In this document: positions 10,198 to 18,738 of the stretch, piece after piece | How the letters are laid out: each line of letters starts with the position of its first letter | Numbering within the stretch: position 1 is the first letter of the stretch | Source: Cellulomonas sp. Leaf334 | Lineage (GTDB): Bacteria; Actinomycetota; Actinomycetes; Actinomycetales; Cellulomonadaceae | Assembly (NCBI RefSeq): GCF_001424195.1 | Contig: NZ_LMOO01000005.1 | Span: 671,646 to 735,645, forward strand | Direction of reading: 5' to 3' | Length of the DNA stretch: 64,000 nt | Notes under the pieces: generated by a model | Told to the model about the DNA's origin: nothing | Databases searched by the model: none | The model's input: only the letters and a program-made list of their open reading frames with translations | Made by a program: the position numbers and the translations under genes

Positions 10198-11390
10198 CGG
10201 TGCGGCCCGTCGTCGAGCGTCCTGCGGAAGCGGGCGATCGATGCGTCCACCACCCGGCCGCAGGCGGCGAGCGTGACGTCGTCGGCGGCGCCCACCCCGG
10301 CGTCGCGCAGGTTCCGCGCGGCGGCCTCCCGGTCCAGGGACAGGCCCGCGACCGTGCGGGCCGCCGCGTCCGCGGAGCCGCCCGCGAGCCGGACGAGGTC
10401 GCGCAGCGCGGACCACTCCGCGTGCCACTCGCCCGCGGGCCGCTCGTCCACCGACACGGCCGCCCGGGAGACCGTCGACAGCAGCCCGGGGGCCTGCAGG
10501 GCCGCGGCGGTCATGACGACCGGACCGACCGGGTTGCGCTTGTGCGGCATCGACGACGACGCGCCGCCGCCCGCGAGCACGACCTCGTCGACACCCTCGC
10601 GCGAACCCGCGACGAGGTCGCGACCGATCCGGCCCAGGGCGGTCGTCACGGTCGCCGCCGTCGTCGCGACCGCGAGGACGGGAGTCCTCTCGGTGTGCCA
10701 CGAGCGTCCGGGGTCGTCGAGGCCCAGGTCCTCGGCCAGCGCGGACCGGAGGGTGGTGATCGTGCCGGGTCGGCCTGCGGCACGGTCCGCCTGCTCGCCG
10801 GTGCCGACGGCGCCGCCGAGCTGCACCGGGAACGTCGTCCGGTCGACGACCGCCACCGCCGAGCTGATCCCGTCCAGCCACCCGGCGGCCTGCACCCCGA
10901 GCGTGGTCGGCGCGGCGTCGCGGCCGAGCGTGCGTCCGACGCGTCGTGCGTCGCGGTGGTCGTCGGCCAGGACCGCGAGCGCGGTGCCCGTCGCGACGAG
11001 GCGCACCCGGAGCCGGTCGACGGTGGTGCGCGCGACGAGCATGAGGGCGGTGTCCAGCACGTCCTGGCTGGTGGCGCCGGTGTGCAGCCGGGGAGCGGGG
11101 ATCTCGCGCTGCTCGAGGTGGTCCTGCAGCAGCTCGAACAGCACCACGACGGCGACGCCGTCGCGTGCCACGCCGGCCACGAGCGCGTCCCGGTCGAGGT
11201 CGGCCAGGGTCGCGGCGACCGCGTCGAGCTCACGAGCGGCCGCGTCGTCGTCGGTGTCGTCCACCCGCGCCCAGGCCCGCAGCAGTGCGGCCTCCACCTG
11301 CACCATCGCGGCGAGCACCCGGTCGTCGTCCACCGGGTCGAGGGTGCCGGCGGTCGCGGGCTGGAGAAGGCCCCAGTCGCCCGGCGTCAT
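10194..11390 (-). CDS. pcaB: 3-carboxy-cis,cis-muconate cycloisomerase
   Basis: A 398-aa member of the fumarase/aspartase superfamily, with the signature SSSMPHKRNPV containing the catalytic serine loop and substrate-binding Lys/Asn. The HTGATSQD segment is the second conserved region. It lactonizes 3-carboxymuconate to 4-carboxymuconolactone. The ATG at 11390 overlaps the pcaG stop by ATGA; in-frame codons upstream belong to another frame of pcaG and are not part of the protein. Confidence 0.93.
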   Translation of the reverse strand: MTPGDWGLLQPATAGTLDPVDDDRVLAAMVQVEAALLRAWARVDDTDDDAAARELDAVAATLADLDRDALVAGVARDGVAVVVLFELLQDHLEQREIPAPRLHTGATSQDVLDTALMLVARTTVDRLRVRLVATGTALAVLADDHRDARRVGRTLGRDAAPTTLGVQAAGWLDGISSAVAVVDRTTFPVQLGGAVGTGEQADRAAGRPGTITTLRSALAEDLGLDDPGRSWHTERTPVLAVATTAATVTTALGRIGRDLVAGSREGVDEVVLAGGGASSSMPHKRNPVGPVVMTAAALQAPGLLSTVSRAAVSVDERPAGEWHAEWSALRDLVRLAGGSADAAARTVAGLSLDREAAARNLRDAGVGAADDVTLAACGRVVDASIARFRRTLDDGPHR

Positions 11391-11944
11391 CGCGGCGTCC
11401 CGTAGTCGAGGAACACGGTCTCGCCCGGGCCCTGGAGCCTGAGGTCCAGCCGGTAGGACCGCGGACCGTCCACCGCGGCGACCAGCGTGCCGCGCCGGTC
11501 CGCCTCGACGCGCCGCAGCAGCGGGTCGGTCGCGTTCGCGTCGGCCTCGTCGGCGAAGTACGCCCGGGTCAGCAGGTGGTGCAGCAGCCCGCGGGCGAAG
11601 ACGGTGACCACGACGTAGGGCGCGGAGCCGGGCCGGGTGGGCCCGGGCTTGACCGTGCTGAACGTGTACGCGCCGTCGTCGGAGGTAGCAGCCCGCCCGA
11701 ACCCGGTGAACCCGAGCGGGTCGCGGTGCAGCGAGCCACGTTCGGTCGACGGGAGCCCGCTCTCGTCGGCACCCCAGACCTCGAGCAGCGCGTCGGGCAC
11801 GGGGGAGCCGGCGCCGTCGAGCACGGTCCCGTGCAGCCGGATCGCGTCGGGCTGCCACGGTGCCCTGACCTCCGGGCCGCCGACGTACGGCAGCGCGTGC
11901 CCGAAGAACGGTCCGACCGTCTGGCTGGGGGTCTGTTCAGGCAT
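11387..11944 (-). CDS. pcaG: Protocatechuate 3,4-dioxygenase alpha subunit
   Basis: A 185-aa intradiol dioxygenase alpha chain (QTVGPFFGHALP at the start). The single beta-sandwich domain lacks the iron ligands: the region matching the HxH of the beta chain reads APYVVVTVFARG. That is normal, because alpha shapes the substrate pocket and beta holds the Fe(III). It overlaps pcaH by eight bases. Confidence 0.94.
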   Translation of the reverse strand: MPEQTPSQTVGPFFGHALPYVGGPEVRAPWQPDAIRLHGTVLDGAGSPVPDALLEVWGADESGLPSTERGSLHRDPLGFTGFGRAATSDDGAYTFSTVKPGPTRPGSAPYVVVTVFARGLLHHLLTRAYFADEADANATDPLLRRVEADRRGTLVAAVDGPRSYRLDLRLQGPGETVFLDYGTPR

Positions 11945-12695
11945 CGTCCGCGTCCTCCGGCTCGGTCCAGGTAGCCCGCGGTCCGGTCAGCACCACGTCC
12001 CAGCGGTACCCGAGGGCCCACTCGGGCTCGCTCACCCCATGGTCGTACTCGGCGACGAGCCGGGCGCGCGCGGCGGGGTCGGTGATCGACTGGAAGATCG
12101 GGTCGAGCCCGAACAGCGGGTCGCCGGGGAAGTACATCTGCGTGATCAGCCGCTGGGTGAACGCGGTGCCGAAGAACGAGAAGTGGATGTGTGCCGGGCG
12201 CCACGCGTTGCGGTGGTTGCGCCACGGGTACGCGCCGGGCTTGATCGTGGTCAGCCGGTACGAGCCGTCGTCGCCCGTGATGATGCGGCCGACCCCCGTG
12301 AAGTTCGGGTCGAGCGGGGCCGGGTGCTGGTCGCGCTTGTGCGCGTACCGCCCCGAGGCGTTGGCCTGCCAGACCTCGATCAGCTGGTTCCTCACCGGCC
12401 GCCCCTCGCCGTCGAGCACGTGACCGGTGACGACGATCCGCTCGCCCGACGGCGCACCGGCGTGCTGGACGGTCAGGTCCGACTCGTGGGCCGCGACGTC
12501 GCTGTGCCCGAACGCGGGGGAGACCAGCTCGATCTCCTCGGGGTCCGCACGCACCAGCTCGTGCGTCGGGTGGCGCAGGGCGGTGGAGCGGTAGGGCGCG
12601 AAGTCGCGACGCGGGTGCACGGCGCCGCTGCCCTGCTCGCGCCGGTGCCGGTCGGCGATCTCGGCGGAGACGACGTCCTGGGTCGGTTCGGTCAT
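11937..12695 (-). CDS. pcaH: Protocatechuate 3,4-dioxygenase beta subunit
   Basis: A 252-aa intradiol dioxygenase beta chain. The non-heme Fe(III) ligands are Tyr-117 (SGRYAHK), Tyr-156 (PGAYPW), His-169 and His-171 (PAHIHFSF), with the same 39-13-2 spacing as the characterised enzyme. With PcaG it opens protocatechuate between the hydroxyls to 3-carboxy-cis,cis-muconate. The start has GGGGGAG upstream, and the gene follows quiC after 15 bases. It is the first gene of the pca part of the operon. Confidence 0.95.
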   Translation of the reverse strand: MTEPTQDVVSAEIADRHRREQGSGAVHPRRDFAPYRSTALRHPTHELVRADPEEIELVSPAFGHSDVAAHESDLTVQHAGAPSGERIVVTGHVLDGEGRPVRNQLIEVWQANASGRYAHKRDQHPAPLDPNFTGVGRIITGDDGSYRLTTIKPGAYPWRNHRNAWRPAHIHFSFFGTAFTQRLITQMYFPGDPLFGLDPIFQSITDPAARARLVAEYDHGVSEPEWALGYRWDVVLTGPRATWTEPEDADDA

Positions 12696-12710
12696 GGCGT
12701 TCTCCCCCGC

Positions 12711-14519
12711 TCACCGTCGCGCGAGGTGCTGGGCTGCGAGGCGGACCGGGGCGCCGGCCGCGCCGTACCCGTCGTAGCCGCCGTCACGTTGGACGAGCTC
12801 GAAGAACACCGCGCCGACCGTGCGCGTGTAGAAGTGCCGGAACTCGCCACCGGACTCGTCCCGGTCGTAGAGCACGCCGAGCTCGCGCATCTCGTCGAGG
12901 ACCGCCGCGGGCAGGTCGAACCGCGCGGCGAGGTCGTCGTAGTAGTTCGCCGGGATCGGGAGCGGATGCAGCCCACGTGTGCGGGCGAGCCGTGCGGCTG
13001 CGACCACGTCCGGGCTGCGGAACGCGACGTGCTGCGGCAGCCCGCGGTCGAGCACGGGCGCCACGTTGAGCGCGAGCCGGACCGCGCCGTCGTCCGAGCG
13101 CATCACGCGGCTGCGGACCAGACCGGTCGGGGCGGCGACCTCCTGGGTCCCCTGGGAGCGCAGCGCCAGCACGCTGGTGTGGAACAGCACGGACTCCTCG
13201 AAGGTCTGCCACGGGTGCGCGAGGTTCACGTGGTCGATCGCGAGCCCGGGCGCACCGCCCGGCTGCTCGCCACCGTCGAACTCCGGCACCCACGCGGGCT
13301 CTCCGGGCGAGGGGTCGGCGAAGAAGATCTCCGTGCCCTCCGGTGCCCGGAACGCCACCAGGTCCTGCTCGCCGGCGCGGGTCCGGCGGAACACCGAGGG
13401 TGCCCCGAGCAGGCCCGCGCGGCGCACCGAGGCTGCCGGGTCGGGCACCTCCATGCCGATCGCGGCCAGCGTGGGCGCCCGGTCGCGGGCGAGGTGCTCG
13501 TTGCAGAGCACGCGTGCCGTGCCCTGGGTCCAGAGCCGCACGGGCTTGCTCCGGTGGTGGCCGCGGAACGAGAAGCCGAGCAGCCGCAGCAGCTCGTCCA
13601 CCTCACCGGCGTCCTCCGCCTTGACCTCGACGAAGTCGAACGCGACCGGCTGGCCGACGTCCGGCAGCCGGCTCGGGCCGTCGGTGCGCCGGGACCGCAC
13701 CGAGCGCCGGGCGACCTGGTCCTCCAGCCAGGTCAGCGACCGCTTGGCCTGCCGGGCGGTGCGCTCGACGTCGGTCTGCCGGAAGGTGTCGTTGAAGACC
13801 TCCAACGAGACCGGCCCGGTGTAGCCGGCGTCGAGCACGTGACCGAGGAACGCTGCCAGGTCGAACGAGCCCTCGCCCGGGAACAGCCGGTGGTGGCGGC
13901 TCCAGGACAGCACGTCCATGGTCAGCGCGGGAGCGTCCGCGAGCTGCAGGAAGAAGATCTTCTCCGCGGGGATCTGCTCGATCGCCGCCGGGTCGTGCCC
14001 TCGCGACAGGATGTGGAAGCTGTCCAGGCAGACCCCGACGGCGGGGTGGTCCGCGCGCTCCGCGATCCGCCAGGCACGCCGGTAGTCGTCGACGTACCGG
14101 CCCCAGGCGAGTGCCTCGTAGGCGATCCGCACCCCGTGGGCCTGTGCCTCGTCGCCGAGCCGGCGCAGCTGGTCGGCGGACACCGCGTCGTCGTCGACGG
14201 TCGCGGTGGCGACGTTGGAGCAGACGAGCACCGTGTCCACGCCGAGCCGCTGCATCAGCCGGAACTTGGCCCGGGCGCGATGCAGGACCGCCTCGAACTC
14301 GGTCTCGGTGACGCCCTCGGCATCGCGGAACGGCTGGTAGAGGTCGAGGGTGAGACCGAGCCGGCGCGCCAGCGCGCCGATCTCCTCCGGGCTGGCCGGG
14401 GACGCGAGCAGGTCCGGTTCGAACAGCTCCACGCCGTCGAACCCGGCGTCGGCGCACGCGTGCAGCTTCTCGGTCAGGGTGCCGCTGAGGCAGACGGTGG
14501 CGATCGAGGTGCGCAGCAT
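12711..14519 (-). CDS. quiC: 3-dehydroshikimate dehydratase with HPPD-like C-terminal half
   Basis: A 602-aa two-domain protein. Residues 1 to about 280 form a TIM-barrel of the sugar-phosphate isomerase/AsbF type, with metal ligands in YEALAWG (Glu), CLDSFH (Asp), FLQLADAP (Gln) and SLEVFND (Glu). The remaining half is a VOC-fold, 4-hydroxyphenylpyruvate-dioxygenase-like domain (IDHVNLA, PQHVAFRS, FYTRTVGAVFFELVQR), the arrangement of bacterial QuiC enzymes. It dehydrates 3-dehydroshikimate to protocatechuate, linking the dehydrogenase upstream to pcaHG downstream. The role of the VOC half is unclear in the family. ATGA overlap with the preceding gene. Confidence 0.92.
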   Translation of the reverse strand: MLRTSIATVCLSGTLTEKLHACADAGFDGVELFEPDLLASPASPEEIGALARRLGLTLDLYQPFRDAEGVTETEFEAVLHRARAKFRLMQRLGVDTVLVCSNVATATVDDDAVSADQLRRLGDEAQAHGVRIAYEALAWGRYVDDYRRAWRIAERADHPAVGVCLDSFHILSRGHDPAAIEQIPAEKIFFLQLADAPALTMDVLSWSRHHRLFPGEGSFDLAAFLGHVLDAGYTGPVSLEVFNDTFRQTDVERTARQAKRSLTWLEDQVARRSVRSRRTDGPSRLPDVGQPVAFDFVEVKAEDAGEVDELLRLLGFSFRGHHRSKPVRLWTQGTARVLCNEHLARDRAPTLAAIGMEVPDPAASVRRAGLLGAPSVFRRTRAGEQDLVAFRAPEGTEIFFADPSPGEPAWVPEFDGGEQPGGAPGLAIDHVNLAHPWQTFEESVLFHTSVLALRSQGTQEVAAPTGLVRSRVMRSDDGAVRLALNVAPVLDRGLPQHVAFRSPDVVAAARLARTRGLHPLPIPANYYDDLAARFDLPAAVLDEMRELGVLYDRDESGGEFRHFYTRTVGAVFFELVQRDGGYDGYGAAGAPVRLAAQHLARR

Positions 14520-15499
14520 CAGAGCTCCTCCTCACGGGCCGTGAGCAGCCGGGCGGGGTTGGTCACGAGCATCTGGTCGAGGTCCTCGTCGGTCGCCCCG
14601 CCGGCCCGGAGCATCGGCAGCACACGCCGGTGCAGGTGCTCCAGGTGCCAGTGCGGCGCGTGCACCCGTCGCCACGACGGCGGCGTGACCCGGCTGTAGA
14701 ACGCGGCGTCCTGGGAGAGCACCATCCGGTCGGCGTAGCCGTGGCGCAGCAGGGCCAGCACGGTGCGCACGCGGCGGTCGTCGGGAAGCACGTGCTCCAT
14801 GCCGAACCGGTCCATGCCGAGCGTGGCTCCGGTGTCCATGAGGGCACGCAGGTCGTCGACGTCCTCGCTGTCGCCGCTGTGCCCCAGGACCACCCGGGTC
14901 GGGTCCACGCCGTGCCGCGTGAGCAGGTCGAGCGCCTCGCGGCCGCGGTGCGTCGCGGGGTCGGTGTGCACGGTGACGGGGACGCCCGTGCGCCTGTGGG
15001 CCGCCGCGGCCGCGGTCAGCACCCGACGGACGTCGGGTGTCCCGCCGGCGACGACCTTGAGCATCGCGGCCCGCACCCCGGTGCCGGCGATGCCCTGCTG
15101 GAGGTCGCGCACGAAGAGGTCCTCGAGCGGGTCGGGTCCGTCCAGCAGGAGACCCGGACCACGGACCGCGAACGTGACCGGCAGCGCCGCCGGCGCGTAC
15201 CAGCCCGTGCTGGCGAGCAGGTGCACCGGGACCTGGGCCGCGACCTGCGCCACCAGTGCGACGTCCCGGCCGAGGCCCGGCACGGTGAGGTCGACGACGC
15301 TGCGCACGCCCAGCGCGTGCACGCGGCACAGCCCGTCGACCGCGGCGGCGACCATCGCCGCCGGGTCCCACTCCGGGTCGGGGAGGTTCACGTCCAGCTC
15401 GTGGTCGCGGACGAACACGTGCTCGTGCAGCAACGTCGTCCCGAGGTCGGTCACCGGGACCGACCCGCGGAACGTGTGGACCTCCCCGACAGCCGTCAT
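14519..15499 (-). CDS. Phosphotriesterase-like metallohydrolase (probable lactonase)
   Basis: A 326-aa amidohydrolase-fold protein of the phosphotriesterase family. The binuclear metal ligands are present: His-25 and His-27 (HEHVF), Lys-148 (MLKVVAGG, to be carbamylated), His-178 (VTVHTD), His-207 (LGHSGD) and Asp-264 (LSQDAAF). Most bacterial members are lactonases or esterases rather than true phosphotriesterases. It is coupled by ATGA overlaps to dctP upstream and quiC downstream. A role in opening a lactone or ester form of the imported substrate is an inference; no step of the shikimate or protocatechuate route needs it. Confidence 0.88.
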   Translation of the reverse strand: MTAVGEVHTFRGSVPVTDLGTTLLHEHVFVRDHELDVNLPDPEWDPAAMVAAAVDGLCRVHALGVRSVVDLTVPGLGRDVALVAQVAAQVPVHLLASTGWYAPAALPVTFAVRGPGLLLDGPDPLEDLFVRDLQQGIAGTGVRAAMLKVVAGGTPDVRRVLTAAAAAHRRTGVPVTVHTDPATHRGREALDLLTRHGVDPTRVVLGHSGDSEDVDDLRALMDTGATLGMDRFGMEHVLPDDRRVRTVLALLRHGYADRMVLSQDAAFYSRVTPPSWRRVHAPHWHLEHLHRRVLPMLRAGGATDEDLDQMLVTNPARLLTAREEEL

Positions 15500-16530
15500 T
15501 CGGACGTGGCCCGGATGGCCTCGTAGACGGTGAGCTGCTCGGGCGTGAAGTTCTCCCGCAGGTAGGCGTCGGCCTGGGTGCGGAAGGCCTCGACGTCGAC
15601 GTCGTCGACCATCTCCATGGCGCCGGTCTCCTGCCACTCCGCGAGCTTCGCCTGCTCGTCGTCGTCGACGCAGCCGGGCACCTGCTCCATGGCCGTGTCG
15701 ACGGCCGACTGCAGCGCGTCCTGCTGCTCTGCGGACAGCTGGCCCCAGGAGTCGCCGCCGATGATCACGAGGTTGGAGTTGGCTTGGTGCGAGGACATGC
15801 TGATGAAGTCCTGCACCTCCTCGAGGTTGCTGGCGTCGATGTTCACGATCGGGTTCTCCTGGCCGTCGACGGTCCCCTGCTGGAGTGCCAGGAACAGCTC
15901 CTCGTAGGCCACCTCCGTGGCCTGCGCACCGAGCGCCTCCGCGTTCATGAGGAACTGGGGCGAGGCGGGGAACCGCATCCGCAGCCCGTCGAGGTCCTCG
16001 GGGCTGCGGATCGGCTTGTTCGCGGTGAACTGCCGCATGCCCGCCGACCAGGCGCCGAGGGTGTGCACCCCCGTCTCCTCCTCGAACCCGGTCAGGAGCT
16101 CGTCGGAGGCCTCGTCGGAGAAGAACTGGGCCAGGTGGTCGCTGTCGTCGAACGCGTAGGCCGCATCGAGCACGCTGATCGGGGTGTACACGGCACCGAG
16201 GGCGGAGGCGCCCTGGATGTCCATGTCGATGTCGCCGGAGACGACGGACGCGATGCGGTCGGCGTCCCCGCCCAGCTGGCTGCCGGGGAAGATCTCGACC
16301 GTCAGCCCGACGTCGGCAGCGGCGACCTCGTCGGCGATGACCTGTGCTCCGCAGCGGTGCTGCGGCTGGGTCTCGGCGTAGCTGTGCGCCAGCTGCAGGG
16401 TGACCTCCTCGGCGGTGGCAGCAGGTTCGCTGGCCTCCCCGCCGGGGTCGTCGTCGCCGCTGCAGGCCGTGAGCGTGGTGAACGTGATGACCGCCCCTGC
16501 GACGAGGGCGACCTTGGGGTTCCATCGCAT
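15496..16530 (-). CDS. dctP: TRAP transporter substrate-binding lipoprotein (DctP)
   Basis: A 344-aa solute-binding protein. The signal peptide ends in a lipobox (TLTAC), so it is membrane-anchored in this Gram-positive. Family marks include LQLAHSYAE at the start, FPGSQLGGDADR, and MRFPASPQF, whose Arg usually binds the carboxylate of the ligand. The ligand is probably a carboxylated ring acid such as shikimate, quinate or dehydroshikimate, judged from the operon. The RBS (AGGAAG) overlaps the end of the dehydrogenase gene. Confidence 0.93.
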   Translation of the reverse strand: MRWNPKVALVAGAVITFTTLTACSGDDDPGGEASEPAATAEEVTLQLAHSYAETQPQHRCGAQVIADEVAAADVGLTVEIFPGSQLGGDADRIASVVSGDIDMDIQGASALGAVYTPISVLDAAYAFDDSDHLAQFFSDEASDELLTGFEEETGVHTLGAWSAGMRQFTANKPIRSPEDLDGLRMRFPASPQFLMNAEALGAQATEVAYEELFLALQQGTVDGQENPIVNIDASNLEEVQDFISMSSHQANSNLVIIGGDSWGQLSAEQQDALQSAVDTAMEQVPGCVDDDEQAKLAEWQETGAMEMVDDVDVEAFRTQADAYLRENFTPEQLTVYEAIRATSE

Positions 16531-16543
16531 GGGTATCTCGACC

Positions 16544-17467
16544 TCACTTCCTTGTGGGGGGCCCCGGAGCCGGGGCCTCGGGGGTGTGACGATCGCCGCC
16601 GGTCTCGGCGGCGACCAGCTCGTCGAAGTCGCCGAACATGGCGTCCCGGTGAGCCGGGTGCCCGGTGATGAGCTCGAACGTGTCGGCCGCCTGGTGCACG
16701 GCCATGCCGGCCCCGGAGAGCGTCCGGCAGCCGCGCGCGTGCGCGTCGCGCAGCAGAGCGGTGAAGAGGGGGCGGTAGACGATGTCCGCGACCCACAGGT
16801 CGGGGCGCAGCCCGGAGGTGTCCACCGGGGTGCCGGGGTGCCCGGTCATCCCCACCGGGCTGGCGTTCACCAGTCCCGCGACGTGCGCGAGAGCCAGGGG
16901 CACGCCGTGCGGGACCACCGGGTCCAGCTGCACCTCGTGCGGGGTCCGCCGGAGCGAGTCGACGAGGGTCCGGACGCGCTGCACGTCCGGGTCGGCGATC
17001 AGCAGCCGCCGCACCCCCAGGGCGGCCAGCGCGTGCGCGACGGCGGTGCCGGCACCGCCCGCTCCCAGCAGGAGCACCTCGCCGAGGTCGACGTCCGGCA
17101 GCCCGTCGCGGAACGCGGCGGTGAACCCGGTGACGTCGCTGTTGTGCCCGAACGTCCGCCCGTCCGACACCACGATCGTGTTCAGGGCCCCGATCGCGGC
17201 CACCTCCGGCGACACCTGGTCGACGAGCGGCACTATGGCCTGCTTGATCGGGTGGGTGACGTTCAGGCCGTCGAAGCCGAGCTCCACCGCGGACCCGAGC
17301 AGCTCACGCAGGTGGTCCGGGTCCAGCTGGCCGTCGTCCAGGTCCACCGCCTTGTAGACGTAGCGCAGCCCCTGGCGGACCGCCTCGCGCTCGTGCAGCT
17401 CCGGCGTGAGCGACGGGCCGACGCCCCGGCCCAGCAGGCCGGCGAGGATCGAGCGCCGCGCGTTCAC
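16544..17467 (-). CDS. Shikimate/quinate dehydrogenase (AroE/QsuD type)
   Basis: A 307-aa shikimate dehydrogenase-fold protein starting at GTG 17467, which overlaps the dctM stop (GTGA). The N-terminal domain has NVTHPIKQ (catalytic Lys) and HNSDVTGF (catalytic Asp). The Rossmann domain has GAGGAGTAVAHAL. The second beta strand ends in ADPD rather than the NRT-x-R motif of NADPH-dependent AroE, which points to NAD and a catabolic role, as in Corynebacterium QsuD. It would oxidise shikimate to 3-dehydroshikimate for QuiC. No 3-dehydroquinate dehydratase is present, so quinate use would need a gene elsewhere. Confidence 0.88.
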   Translation of the reverse strand: MNARRSILAGLLGRGVGPSLTPELHEREAVRQGLRYVYKAVDLDDGQLDPDHLRELLGSAVELGFDGLNVTHPIKQAIVPLVDQVSPEVAAIGALNTIVVSDGRTFGHNSDVTGFTAAFRDGLPDVDLGEVLLLGAGGAGTAVAHALAALGVRRLLIADPDVQRVRTLVDSLRRTPHEVQLDPVVPHGVPLALAHVAGLVNASPVGMTGHPGTPVDTSGLRPDLWVADIVYRPLFTALLRDAHARGCRTLSGAGMAVHQAADTFELITGHPAHRDAMFGDFDELVAAETGGDRHTPEAPAPGPPTRK

Positions 17468-18738
17468 AGCCCGAGCCTCTGGGGCAGGTACAGGATCGCG
17501 TCGGGCCACAGGATGATCGCGACGCACAGCAGCAGCAGCGGCACCATGAACGGCAGGGAGCCCCAGAAGACCTCCGACATCCGCACCTTCGCGATCGCCT
17601 GCAGGACGAAGATGACCGTGCCGACCGGCGGCGTGAGCAGCCCGATCATCTGCGACAGGATCATCAGGACACCCACCGCGATGGGGTCCACGCCGTACTG
17701 CGCGGCGATCGGCATGAGGATCGGCACGGTGAGGGTGAGCACGGCGATCGCGTCGAGCGCGGTGCCGAGGATGAGCGAGAGCGCGAGCACCAGCAGCAGG
17801 AAGACGGTCGGGTCGGAGGTGATCCCGAGCATCCACTCCGCGATCGCCTGGGGTACCCGCTCGCGGGCGAAGATGTACCCGAGCAGGTTGGCCGACGCGA
17901 CGATCAGCAGGATCGCGCCCGAGGTCAGCACCGCCTCGACCAGGATCTTCGGCAGGTCCCGCCAGTGCAGGGTGCGGTACGCGAAGCCGAGAAGAGCGAT
18001 GTACGCCGCGCCCACCGCCGCCGCCTCGGTCGGCGTGAACCAGCCGCTCAGGATGCCGCCGAGGATGAGCACGGGAGCGACCAGCACACCGAGCACCCGG
18101 CGACCGGCGTGGCCGACGTCGGCCCGGTCGAACCGGGTGGGACGGATGTTCGGGTCCCGCCGCACCCACAGGAACACGACGACGCACAGCCCGAGCGCCA
18201 TCAGCAGCGCGGGCACGACGGACGCGGCGAACATCGCGCCGGTGGAGACCGCGGCCAGGCCCGCGAAGATCACCGCCGGGATGCTCGGCGGCATCACCGG
18301 GGCGATCAGCGCCGAGGCACCGGAGACGCCGAGCGCGAACCGCTTGGAGTAGCCCTCGCGCAGCATCGCCGGGATCTGGATCTTGCCCAGGGCGGCGGCG
18401 TCCGCGACGGCCGAGCCGCTGATCCAGGAGAAGCCCACGCTGACCCCGACGGCGACGTAGCCCAGGCTGCCGCGGACCCGGCCGAGCAGCGCGAGGGCGA
18501 ACGCGTAGAGGCGGTCCGCGATCCCCGCGTGGCTGGCGAGGCACCCCAGCAGGATGAAGAGCGGCACCGCGAGCAGCGGGAAGCTGGCCGTCGACTGGGC
18601 GACGAGCCGCAGCGACAGGCCGAGCGACTGCCCGGTGGTGAGCAGGTACAGCAGCGACGGTCCGATGAACGCGAACGCGACGGGCACCCGTGCGAGCAGC
18701 AGCACGGTGATGAGGACGCACAGGACGAGCAGGCTCAT
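17464..18738 (-). CDS. dctM: TRAP transporter large permease (DctM)
   Basis: A 424-aa integral membrane protein with about 12 hydrophobic helices and the DctM-family GLGT-like loop (ILGTALDAIAVLTLTVPIL) and PPVGTVIFVLQAI segment. It forms the ion-coupled channel with DctQ and takes substrate from DctP. It overlaps dctQ by four bases at its 5' end and the dehydrogenase at its 3' end. Confidence 0.95.
   Translation of the reverse strand: MSLLVLCVLITVLLLARVPVAFAFIGPSLLYLLTTGQSLGLSLRLVAQSTASFPLLAVPLFILLGCLASHAGIADRLYAFALALLGRVRGSLGYVAVGVSVGFSWISGSAVADAAALGKIQIPAMLREGYSKRFALGVSGASALIAPVMPPSIPAVIFAGLAAVSTGAMFAASVVPALLMALGLCVVVFLWVRRDPNIRPTRFDRADVGHAGRRVLGVLVAPVLILGGILSGWFTPTEAAAVGAAYIALLGFAYRTLHWRDLPKILVEAVLTSGAILLIVASANLLGYIFARERVPQAIAEWMLGITSDPTVFLLLVLALSLILGTALDAIAVLTLTVPILMPIAAQYGVDPIAVGVLMILSQMIGLLTPPVGTVIFVLQAIAKVRMSEVFWGSLPFMVPLLLLCVAIILWPDAILYLPQRLGL

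Noticed and set aside
10194..11858. Longer N-terminus for PcaB
   Set aside because: Residues before Met at 11390 are out-of-frame pcaG sequence; the ATGA overlap with pcaG gives the natural start.
14519..15499. Phosphotriesterase acting on organophosphates
   Set aside because: The family is dominated by lactonases and the operon concerns carboxylic acids; no evidence supports a phosphotriester substrate.
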